NCBI RefSeq assembly: GCF_028330965.1
Contig: NZ_JAQMUB010000027.1
Location: forward strand, 22,146 to 86,145
Reading direction: 5' to 3'
From: Oscillatoria sp. CS-180
GTDB lineage: Bacteria > Cyanobacteriota > Cyanobacteriia > Phormidesmidales > Phormidesmidaceae
Length of the DNA: 64,000 nucleotides
Every line of letters begins with the position of its first letter. The stretch's first letter is position 1. The position numbers and the translations under genes were made by a program. Under the pieces are notes generated by a model, which searched no databases, was not told where the DNA came from, and was given only the letters and a program-made list of their open reading frames with translations. Below are positions 57,121-64,000 of this stretch, piece by piece.

Positions 57121-57158
57121 ATCGCTCGGCACGGCACCTCCTCCAACCTCCGAGCGAT
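57121..57158. terminator. Hairpin after dps
   Basis: Arms ATCGCTCGG (57121-57129) and CCGAGCGAT (57150-57158) pair perfectly around a 20-base loop. No T-run follows. A partial end of the dps transcript is possible. Confidence 0.4.
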
Positions 57159-57219
57159 CTCCGCCAAATCACCCCCCTTCCCTACTCCCCACTCCCCTTC
57201 ACTCCCTACTCCCCCCACC

Positions 57220-57372
57220 ATGCTCACCGCCCTCACTATCGTCTTTACTTTCTTCATCTTCGCTTGGGTACAACAACGCTTTCTCGATTACTTGATTAAG
57301 ACAGATGTTGAAGCGCTCAAGAGAATTCGATACGAACAGCTCAAAAATTACTCCGATTCCCATGCGAAATAG
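57220..57372 (+). CDS. Small single-span membrane protein (50 aa)
   Basis: This frame begins MLTALTIVFTFFIFAWVQQ, one membrane helix, followed by a basic, amphipathic tail (DVEALKRIRYEQLKNYSDSH). It lies between dps and nifV in the same direction. There is no clear ribosome binding site; a pyrimidine tract precedes it. Codon content looks protein-like but the evidence is limited. Function unknown. Confidence 0.45.
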   Translation: MLTALTIVFTFFIFAWVQQRFLDYLIKTDVEALKRIRYEQLKNYSDSHAK

Positions 57373-57571
57373 CCGTCGCCGTAGTCATTTAGCTCAAGCC
57401 AGTCAAAGACGCTGAATTATAACGGATTCAACCCTTTGCCTTTTGCCTTCTGCTGTAGCGGCATGCATTTGAGTCAAGCCCACCCCATTCCCGGTTCCCT
57501 GCTCCCTTAAACCTCACCCAGCTGCACAGGGTTATATAGACCGCTCCTACTCCCTTACTTTGTGGACTGCC

Positions 57572-58711
57572 ATGACATCCCTGCCTTCAATCTCCATCAA
57601 CGACACAACGCTCAGAGACGGTGAACAGGCGGCTGGCATCGCCTTTGACCTAGACGAAAAAGTTGCGATCGCGAAATTCCTCGATGCCATTGGTATCCAG
57701 GAACTAGAAGTTGGCATTCCGGCCATGGGGCAAGACGAGGCCAAAGCCATTCGGGCGATCGCAGATCTAAATCTGAACGCTCATCTGCTGGGCTGGAACC
57801 GAGCTGTGATTTCAGACATCCAGGCGTCTATCCACTGCGGTCTCAAGAGAGTTCACATTTCTGTTCCCGTCTCCGATGTGCAAATTCAAGTTAAATTCCA
57901 AGGACGCTGGGTTCGCATGTTGGAAAGCCTCCGGGACGCCATTTCATTTGCTCGCGATCATGGCCTCGAAGTCAGCGTTGGCGGCGAAGACAGCTCCCGC
58001 GCTGATGAGACATTTCTGATTGACGCCGCCCAATATGCTCAAGAATGGGGAGCATTCCGCTTCCGCTTTTGTGACACCGTCGGCATTCTCGATCCCTTCA
58101 CCACCTTTGAAAAAGTGCAAAAGCTCGTCTCCTCCCTGGAGATTCCCGTAGAAATGCATACCCATAACGACCTGGGGCTAGCCACCGCCAATGCTCTAGC
58201 AGGCATCCGAGCCGGGGCAACGTCTGTCAATACAACCGTTAATGGTTTAGGTGAACGAGCAGGCAACGCGGCGCTCGAAGAAGTCGTGATGACGCTCAAG
58301 CAGATATACGGCCTCAAAACGGGAATTCAAACCCAGCACTTCCTGGAACTGTCTCGCTTTGTAGCAAAAGCTGTGAACTGTCCTGTGTCTCCTTGGAAAG
58401 CAATTGTTGGCGAAAACACCTTCGCCCACGAATCCGGCATTCATGCCCACGGCATTATCCGGAATCCCAGCACATACGAACCCTTCGACCCTAAAAAAGT
58501 CGGCTGGGAACGGCGCTTCGTCGTCGGTAAACACTCCGGTCGGAGCCTTCTTAACCAAGTGCTACAGGACTACGGCGTCAAACTCAACGCAGACGAAGGT
58601 CAGTGTGTTCTAAACGCCGTCCGCGACCTATCCACCCAACTGAAACGAGGGCTAACCGTCAATGAACTCTTAACCCTGATTAACCAAAAGTCCCCCTCCG
58701 TCATCTCTTGA
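57572..58711 (+). CDS. nifV: Homocitrate synthase NifV
   Basis: This 379-aa enzyme makes homocitrate from 2-oxoglutarate and acetyl-CoA; homocitrate coordinates Mo in FeMo-cofactor. NDTTLRDGEQAAG at the N-terminus, MHTHNDLGLATANALAGI and the GLGERAGNAALEEVVM segment mark the alpha-isopropylmalate/homocitrate synthase family. The start is the ATG at 57572; a TTG four codons earlier is unlikely. nifT follows after 141 bases. Confidence 0.96.
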   Translation: MTSLPSISINDTTLRDGEQAAGIAFDLDEKVAIAKFLDAIGIQELEVGIPAMGQDEAKAIRAIADLNLNAHLLGWNRAVISDIQASIHCGLKRVHISVPVSDVQIQVKFQGRWVRMLESLRDAISFARDHGLEVSVGGEDSSRADETFLIDAAQYAQEWGAFRFRFCDTVGILDPFTTFEKVQKLVSSLEIPVEMHTHNDLGLATANALAGIRAGATSVNTTVNGLGERAGNAALEEVVMTLKQIYGLKTGIQTQHFLELSRFVAKAVNCPVSPWKAIVGENTFAHESGIHAHGIIRNPSTYEPFDPKKVGWERRFVVGKHSGRSLLNQVLQDYGVKLNADEGQCVLNAVRDLSTQLKRGLTVNELLTLINQKSPSVIS

Positions 58712-58852
58712 TACCGACTCTTGATTGCCAATTATGGAGTCAAAAATATTAAGCAGCCATGCTTTTAGTCTCCCATCTGCGGCTTTGGAAAAGAGAAACG
58801 GTATTACCCTCATTCACGCCTCCACCTATCCACCCCTTTCCCAGGTTCTCTG

Positions 58853-59056
58853 ATGAAAGTCATGCTTCACGACGGCGAAGACGGCAAACTCATGGTTTAC
58901 GTCGCCAAGAAAGATCTCGAAGAAGAAGTTGTCACCAAAAACGTTGATGGCGACACTACCGTCATGACCCTAGCCAATGGCTGGGAACTCTCTTTTGACG
59001 GTCTGTCCGAGCCACTTAATCTACCCCAAACCGTACGAGCAAAGCGATTAAATTAG
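58853..59056 (+). CDS. nifT: NifT/FixU family protein
   Basis: This 67-aa protein begins MKVMLHDGEDGKLMVYVAKKDLEEEVV and has the nifT/fixU pattern including NGWELSFDGLSEPLNLPQTV. NifT is a short nif-linked protein whose deletion has little phenotype elsewhere. It lies 17 bases before the ferredoxin-like gene, so they are cotranscribed. Confidence 0.93.
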   Translation: MKVMLHDGEDGKLMVYVAKKDLEEEVVTKNVDGDTTVMTLANGWELSFDGLSEPLNLPQTVRAKRLN

Positions 59057-59073
59057 CGCAAACTTACACTTCG

Positions 59074-59703
59074 ATGGAGTCTCCTATGCTGGACATTACC
59101 TCAATGCCACAGCGCATGTTCAAACTCGAAGGCACTTTTCAAGGGTTTCTGGGGGATAACTTCAAAAAACCCAAGTTCATTATTTTGGAAGTTGAGCAAG
59201 AGCAAGTTGTCATCAAGTTGCCTAAGGAGTTGCGGCCCTATGCCAGATCAACGCTGAATGTGGGCGATCGCCTCTATTGTGTCGGCAGAAGTCAGGTTGA
59301 TTTGCAGGCAGGAGTGGTCAAACTCAGGGCACATCAGGTCTTCTTCCTAACGCCCTCCGAGATGTCCGAAACACCTGTATCCGCGACAGTCGAAGCTGCA
59401 GCCCGTATAGCTCAGGAACAACACGCCTGTCATGCCCCAAAACGCCAGCGGTCCAAAATCTTGGTGTGCAACAAATCGGGATGCCAAAAGCGAGGGGGGC
59501 GAGAAATGATCGCTGAGTTAGAGCAGGTGCTACAGGCTTATCAGCTAGAAGACCAAGTCGAAATTCGCCATACCCGTTGCCAAAAACGGTGCTCCAAAGC
59601 TCCTAATCTCACGGTGATGCCAGGGAAACACTGCTACGAAAAAATCAATCCAAAAGATCTTTCAGCTCTAGTAGAGGAACACTTCTGTCAATCAACGTCT
59701 TGA
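59074..59703 (+). CDS. Thioredoxin-like [2Fe-2S] ferredoxin domain protein
   Basis: This 209-aa protein has an N-terminal beta-rich part (about 15-95) of the OB type and a C-terminal (2Fe-2S) ferredoxin domain with Cys132, Cys137, Cys169 and Cys173 (LVCNKSGCQKRGG, RHTRCQKRCSKAPN). This is the thioredoxin-like ferredoxin group (NuoE/Shethna type). In the nif run it may carry electrons or bind the cluster for assembly. I do not know a name for the fused form. Confidence 0.8.
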   Translation: MESPMLDITSMPQRMFKLEGTFQGFLGDNFKKPKFIILEVEQEQVVIKLPKELRPYARSTLNVGDRLYCVGRSQVDLQAGVVKLRAHQVFFLTPSEMSETPVSATVEAAARIAQEQHACHAPKRQRSKILVCNKSGCQKRGGREMIAELEQVLQAYQLEDQVEIRHTRCQKRCSKAPNLTVMPGKHCYEKINPKDLSALVEEHFCQSTS

Positions 59704-59772
59704 GGGAAAAGCAGGGCAGCAGGTTGATGCAGCTACCATCGCCCTGTATGGACGAGTTCAGCCCAAAACCCT

Positions 59773-61701
59773 TTAGCCTTCTACACCATAGCCTCTGGGG
59801 GTAATCACTGTGTTACCGTAAATGCGAGTGCTGCGGTTGCCAATGATGACGGTGGTCAACATGTCGATGGGATAGCTCAGCATATCGGTCACTGTTGTGA
59901 GGACGATCGCTTCCTCAGGTCGATAGACAGAGCGGACAATCGCAACGGGGGTATTGGGCTGCCGATGCTGAGCAAAAATGCGCTGAGCGATCGCAATTTG
60001 CTCAATCCGTTTTTGCGATCTTGGATTGTAGAGGGCCACTACGAAGTCAGCAGTGGCGGCAGCATGGAGGCGCTTTTCAATAACAGTCCAGGGAGTCAGC
60101 AGGTCACTGAGGCTGATGGCACAAAAATCATGCATGAGAGGGGCCCCAATACGGGCAGCGGCAGCCTGTAGGGCTGAAATGCCAGGAAGAGTCTCGACAG
60201 TGGGCTGTCTGCCATTCCAGTTTCTAGCCTGGAGAGTTTCTAGCACCAAGCCTGCCATGCCATAGATACCGCAGTCACCAGAGGAAATAACGGCAACATT
60301 GAGTCCCCAGTCGGCTAGCGCGATCGCTCTTTCTGCTCGCTGTTGTTCCTGAGTAATGGGCATGGACTCGACAATCTGACCTGGACGGAAGAGGGGGCGA
60401 ATCAGATCAATGTAAAGGCCATAGCCGATAACAGCATCCGCTTGAGAAATGGCAGCTTTGGCAGCTGGGGTAATTTGAGACAAACTACCAGGGCCAATTC
60501 CCACAAGTGATAAGTGTCCAATGCGGTCTGTAAATTCTCGCTCGGCCTGGGCGATCGCTAGGGTTACGGCACCCCGTTGATTAGGCTGACGAAAGATTTG
60601 CTTGGCTGTACAGAGAAGCGGTTCAGAACTAGATAAGTCGTTCTTGTCAGAAAGATTCAAGAGAGCCGAAGATTGCAGGGCTGCCAGAGTCGCCGCTGCT
60701 TCGGCCACACTGGGTGTTCCAACCGCTTGCTGTACGGCTCCAGATGGACGCGGCACGGGAACAACCCGTAGGTCTTCAGCCGAGAAATATCGTATGGGCC
60801 AGTTGTGATCCCGGCAAAGCTGCTGCAATCCTATCTCGTCACCTTTAATGTCTAAAGTGGCAATGCCCGCGATCGCCTCAGTTGCCAAGTGTCGCGATTG
60901 GAAAGTAGACGCGATCGCGTCTTCCATCAGCGCCTGAGAGGTTCCCCGTTCACATCCAATCCCGACCCACAGCACACGCGGATGCCACTGGACCTTAGGC
61001 ATGTTGCTGTGGGGGGCAAACCGCCGTCGAATAGGGCTAATCCAGATACGAGCTTGAGGGGAAGGCTGCTCTGGTGGGGATGACGATATCTCAGGCCAGC
61101 CCAATTGCAGAGAATGATCGCTCGGTAACTGGTGTTGCCAAAGGTCGGAACCTGCTTCTTGAATGACTTGTACAGGTTCACTGCGGGCGATCGCAGCCGC
61201 CACGCCTGTCCAGTCTCCAGATCCTTTATGCCATCCGAAAGGCTGCCCTAGCACATCAACACCAGGTAGAGCAGACCTGTTAACGGCCCCTGTCAGAATG
61301 GGTGCGGCATTAAGACAATGACTGATGGTCTGCGTGAGGCGATCGCCGCCGCCTTGATGTCCCCCACATAGACTAATAACGAATTTTCCCGCCTCGTCAA
61401 CCACAACCACAGCGGGATCAGTCGCTTTATCTTGCAACAGAGGCGCAATCAAACGGACCACGGCTCCCGTTGCGAGACCAAAAATCAGGCCATCATGAGA
61501 CAACCAAAGGTTAGGCAGAATGACGTTGAGTGCGCCTTCATAGCTCCGGACTGAAACGTCATCAGGGAAATCAACGTCAGCAATTTTTTCAGGAATCCAC
61601 ACTGTTGCAGATAATGCTGAGCAGATAGGGAGCAGCGTTTTTAAGCCTGTAGGAGTTGTGGTAATTGCTGCAAACGAAGACAAAGCCGTTTCCTCACCCA
61701 A
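59773..61701 (-). CDS. Cobalamin biosynthesis fusion CbiG-CobJ
   Basis: This 642-aa protein joins CbiG (about 1-380: GLATGAVVRLIAPLL, LCGGHQGGGDRL, GIGCERGTS) with precorrin-3B C17-methyltransferase CobJ/CbiH (about 395-642: LVGIGPGSLSQITPAA, SGDCGIYGMA, ETLPGISALQAAAARIGAPL). CbiG opens the lactone of cobalt-precorrin-5A and CobJ/CbiH contracts the ring, so both act in corrin synthesis. The combination is known in cyanobacteria. The start is a TTG at 61701; there is no ATG in frame before a stop. Confidence 0.92.
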   Translation of the reverse strand: MGEETALSSFAAITTTPTGLKTLLPICSALSATVWIPEKIADVDFPDDVSVRSYEGALNVILPNLWLSHDGLIFGLATGAVVRLIAPLLQDKATDPAVVVVDEAGKFVISLCGGHQGGGDRLTQTISHCLNAAPILTGAVNRSALPGVDVLGQPFGWHKGSGDWTGVAAAIARSEPVQVIQEAGSDLWQHQLPSDHSLQLGWPEISSSPPEQPSPQARIWISPIRRRFAPHSNMPKVQWHPRVLWVGIGCERGTSQALMEDAIASTFQSRHLATEAIAGIATLDIKGDEIGLQQLCRDHNWPIRYFSAEDLRVVPVPRPSGAVQQAVGTPSVAEAAATLAALQSSALLNLSDKNDLSSSEPLLCTAKQIFRQPNQRGAVTLAIAQAEREFTDRIGHLSLVGIGPGSLSQITPAAKAAISQADAVIGYGLYIDLIRPLFRPGQIVESMPITQEQQRAERAIALADWGLNVAVISSGDCGIYGMAGLVLETLQARNWNGRQPTVETLPGISALQAAAARIGAPLMHDFCAISLSDLLTPWTVIEKRLHAAATADFVVALYNPRSQKRIEQIAIAQRIFAQHRQPNTPVAIVRSVYRPEEAIVLTTVTDMLSYPIDMLTTVIIGNRSTRIYGNTVITPRGYGVEG

Positions 61702-62141
61702 ACGATGATTGCCCTAGCAGGCGCTAGATCCCACTATCGCACCTTGGCGTCAAAAAAACGCTGAATAACCTTACGGAGTCAGGACATAGACCAAGAAGAA
61801 GATAGTAAATACACCCCTGCACAATGACTAACTCAATACTGATCCCCACCAAAGTAGAAATACTTAAGATAACTTTTGTGACAAAATAAAAAGGTAGCTG
61901 CGTGGAATTCACAGCGGCAAAGACCAAAACGCTTAATAAAGTGTTACTCAAGTTGAGTTTAGGTTGACCTATTGCATAACTGCTCAGGAGCTAGTTTGCA
62001 GAAAAAGACTGTTGGAGCCTTCAAGTGCTTGCCTCATGTAGGCCGGTTGGATGCTTTGAGAAACTGGCCAACTTGTTAAAGGCTTTTGAACACCTCATTT
62101 CCTCGCTACGTGCAAATCACCCCTAAGTTAGTTGAGTTTGG
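61702..62141. other. AT-rich spacer without a supported gene
   Basis: A 75-codon leftward frame (61724-61951) has a hydrophobic stretch, but it has no ribosome binding site or recognisable family, so I do not call it. Nothing else stands out. Confidence 0.4.
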
Positions 62142-62378
62142 ATGTATTACATGACGATTAATCAGTTCAATTCCGGTGTTGATCGGCCAAATACCTCCAG
62201 AATGAGCATTCTAGGTATTATCTTCTTCATCATGGGAGCACCCAATTTGTATGCCTTCATGCAGCGACGCAGTGAACTCTCTGCAGTGACATACAACGGC
62301 AGTGGCGTTCCTCGGTATGCGTTGGTCGTGTTGCTAGCGATGGCGATCGCGGGCATTGTCGAATTGTCGGTGGTCTAA
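62142..62378 (+). CDS. Small membrane protein with two helices (78 aa)
   Basis: This protein begins MYYMTINQFNSGVDRP and has two membrane helices (about residues 21-38 and 60-77). A second ATG three codons in (62151) is an equally possible start. It resembles cyanobacterial hypothetical proteins but I cannot name one. The repeat copy at 62384 starts 6 bases after its stop. Confidence 0.55.
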   Translation: MYYMTINQFNSGVDRPNTSRMSILGIIFFIMGAPNLYAFMQRRSELSAVTYNGSGVPRYALVVLLAMAIAGIVELSVV

Positions 62379-62383
62379 GCCAC

Positions 62384-62488
62384 CTATAGCTTTAGCCATC
62401 TAGGCTTGTGCATCTAAAACATCTAGGGCCTTAGCCCATAGCTAGATGGCTTACCGTCTTGTCCTAACGGAACTGGCGACGGCCATAA
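62384..62488 (+). repeat. Diverged repeat, copy B (partner at 7149-7254), with a possible mini-ORF
   Basis: This is the partner of copy A. It adds a perfect 10-bp inverted repeat AGCCATCTAG ... CTAGATGGCT (62394-62403 with 62442-62451) and GGGC-CTTA-GCCC. The frame from 62446 (42 codons to 62574) begins MAYRLVLTELATAI. A GGGGTTT/AAACCCC hairpin follows at about 62510-62543, as a similar TGTTGGT/ACCAACA hairpin follows copy A at about 7261-7290. Confidence 0.45.
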
Positions 62489-62592
62489 CCTTAGACCGAT
62501 CCGACTTCAAACCCCGATGCAGTCACTGTCAGTGTTGGGGTTTACTCCGTTCAGCACAAGCCTACATAGACTAGGTTTACTGTTTACTTGCA

Positions 62593-63978
62593 TTATTTAC
62601 CGATGCAGAATCGGCTGAAAATCTCGTCAAGCATCGACTCCGTGATCTCGTCTCCCGTAACTTCTCCGAGAGCATGAATCGCCATGCGCAGGTCAATGGT
62701 CCAGAAATCGAGGGGCAGCTGCTGGGCAATTGTGCTGCGAACCTGTTTCAGAGCCGTATTTGCTCGCGTCAGAGCGCTGGCTTGCCGTTGGTTAATGGCT
62801 ACCTCAAGGTTGTTGGCATTCAGTCGATCCGCGTGAGCTATTTTCAAAATAGTTTGCTCAAGGGTGGCAATCCCTCGATTAAAAGCCGCCGCAGTGAGGA
62901 CATAGGGAACGCCTAGATCAGGAACCGTAGACAGTTCATTATCGGGAGCTAAGTCAGTTTTATTAATCACTAAAATGAGTGGGCGATGCTGCATGGCTTC
63001 ATAAAGCTCTTCGTCCTCCTCTGTCCATCCCTCTTGAGCGTCAATAGTCAGTAAGACTAAATCAGCCGATTTAGCCGCAGAGCGCGATCGCTCAATCCCG
63101 ATTTGCTCCACCTGATCATCGGCTTCCCGAATCCCAGCAGTATCCAAGACCTGAATCGGAACGCCGCCCACGACAAGCTGCGATTCCACCACGTCGCGGG
63201 TGGTGCCTGGTAAATCTGTGACGATCGCGCGATCACTACGACTCCAGGCATTCAACAGACTCGACTTGCCCACATTAGGGCGACCCACGATGGCAACCTT
63301 TAAACCCGAACGTAACAGTTCGCCTTGGTAAGCCGTATCGAGTATCTCAGCTGTAGACCTGATCACTCGATCAACCTGGCGAGCAACCTCCGCTTCATCC
63401 AGTGGTGGTAGATCGTCCTCAAAGTCAATGCGGGCTTCGACCTCGGCCAGAATATCCAAGCACTCTGACCGCAGTTTTCGAATGGGCGTTGTCAACTTAC
63501 CTTGCATGCCTGCCAGTGCTGTCTGCGCTGCCTGAGGCGACTGTGCGCCCACGAGGTCAGAAATACTTTCGGCCTGCGTTAGATCTAGACGGCCATTAAG
63601 AAAGGCCCGCAGCGTGAATTCTCCCGGTTCTGCCAGACGTGCCCCTTGTACCAAACACAGCTGCAACACTTGCTGCACTGCCATGATGCCACCGTGACAG
63701 TGAAACTCCACTATATCTTCGCGGGTGTAGGACCGAGGTGACAACATCAACAGCATTAGGGCTTCGTCAACAGTTTGCTGAGTCTCAGGGTCGCGCACAT
63801 AACCATACAAAATTCGATGGCTTTCCCAAAGTTGCTTTCCAGGAGAATTAAAGAGAGCATGAGCGATCGCCTGTGCTTTAGCTCCCGACATACGCACAAT
63901 CCCAACGCTCCCCTGTTGAGGAACGATAGCTGTAGCGATTGCCGCGATCGTCTCACCCTGAATAATCGTGGAACTCAT
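62593..63978 (-). CDS. mnmE: tRNA modification GTPase MnmE
   Basis: This 461-aa protein has the N-terminal formyl-THF binding domain ([16 protein letters not shown]), a central helical domain, the G domain with GRPNVGKSS, the DTAG motif and NKTD, and the C-terminal CIGK with the conserved Cys. With GidA (MnmG) it modifies U34 of certain tRNAs (cmnm5U). It is complete and starts near the right window edge; its genomic neighbours are unseen. Confidence 0.97.
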   Translation of the reverse strand: MSSTIIQGETIAAIATAIVPQQGSVGIVRMSGAKAQAIAHALFNSPGKQLWESHRILYGYVRDPETQQTVDEALMLLMLSPRSYTREDIVEFHCHGGIMAVQQVLQLCLVQGARLAEPGEFTLRAFLNGRLDLTQAESISDLVGAQSPQAAQTALAGMQGKLTTPIRKLRSECLDILAEVEARIDFEDDLPPLDEAEVARQVDRVIRSTAEILDTAYQGELLRSGLKVAIVGRPNVGKSSLLNAWSRSDRAIVTDLPGTTRDVVESQLVVGGVPIQVLDTAGIREADDQVEQIGIERSRSAAKSADLVLLTIDAQEGWTEEDEELYEAMQHRPLILVINKTDLAPDNELSTVPDLGVPYVLTAAAFNRGIATLEQTILKIAHADRLNANNLEVAINQRQASALTRANTALKQVRSTIAQQLPLDFWTIDLRMAIHALGEVTGDEITESMLDEIFSRFCIGK

Positions 63979-64000
63979 ACTCTTTGAGAAATGCTGGCAA

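Noticed and set aside
61724..61951. 75-codon hydrophobic minus-strand frame between cbiG-cobJ and the small membrane gene
   Set aside because: No ribosome binding site or recognisable family, and the region is AT-rich, where such frames arise by chance.

Overview
This window is chromosomal DNA of a nitrogen-fixing cyanobacterium. The grounds are a psbK gene, dense HIP1-type GCGATCGC sites, several cyanobacteria-restricted small families, and a near-complete molybdenum nitrogenase (nif) cluster that fills roughly 37-60 kb. The nif genes are uninterrupted and fdxN is not at its usual heterocystous position between nifB and nifS. That fits a non-heterocystous filamentous or unicellular diazotroph better than an Anabaena-type organism, but the genus cannot be fixed from the sequence alone.

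Layout. 0-13 kb holds mostly unlinked genes: a truncated lipoprotein, a 4-Cys small protein, a PD-(D/E)XK Fe-S nuclease next to tldD, a DUF3611 membrane protein, a lone type II thioesterase, a serralysin-like RTX protease, a TPR protein, fumC, serS and psbK. 13-16 kb holds nadA followed by two consecutive MNT/HEPN nucleotidyltransferase-toxin type pairs. 16-34 kb is a surface-polysaccharide locus: an ABC exporter (wzm and wzt, with an Rpn-family nuclease gene between them), a pyruvyl transferase, an unknown glycosyltransferase-like protein, a complete Kdo pathway (kdsD-kdsB-kdsA-kdsC), four glycosyltransferases, an initiating sugar-phosphate transferase and an O-antigen ligase/polymerase with a C-terminal TPR-like part. 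From about 18.2 to 27.7 kb this locus is clearly AT-richer and nearly free of HIP1 sites, so it was probably acquired. 34-37 kb holds DUF1622, two small proteins, cysK and a methyltransferase.

The nif region. The minus strand, in transcription order, carries nifB, nifS, nifU, nifH, nifD, nifK, nifZ, a Mo-nitrogenase C-terminal-domain protein, nifE-nifN fused into one gene, nifX, DUF269, a DUF683 protein, nifW, hesA, two small membrane proteins, hesB, fdxH and a flavodoxin. Divergent from nifB, across a 1.3 to 1.4 kb gene-free region with repeated TTGAGTAC motifs, run nifP (cysE), an Asr1405/Asl0597 protein, a Dps, a 50-aa membrane protein, nifV, nifT and a thioredoxin-like [2Fe-2S] ferredoxin. 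Together these supply Fe-S clusters (nifS, nifU, nifP, hesB), FeMo-cofactor (nifB, nifEN, nifV, nifX), nitrogenase itself (nifHDK), electron donors (fdxH, flavodoxin) and maturation factors (nifW, nifZ, nifT). 59.8-64 kb holds a cbiG-cobJ fusion for cobalamin synthesis, a small membrane protein and mnmE.

The most unusual points are the in-frame nifE-nifN fusion, whose linker is encoded by a 7-bp tandem repeat; the TTGAGTAC motif family in the nifB-nifP divergent region; the two tandem MNT/HEPN pairs with complementary defects in the HepT-type motif; two unknown membrane proteins between hesA and hesB; and a diverged repeat pair 55 kb apart whose substitution pattern looks protein-coding.
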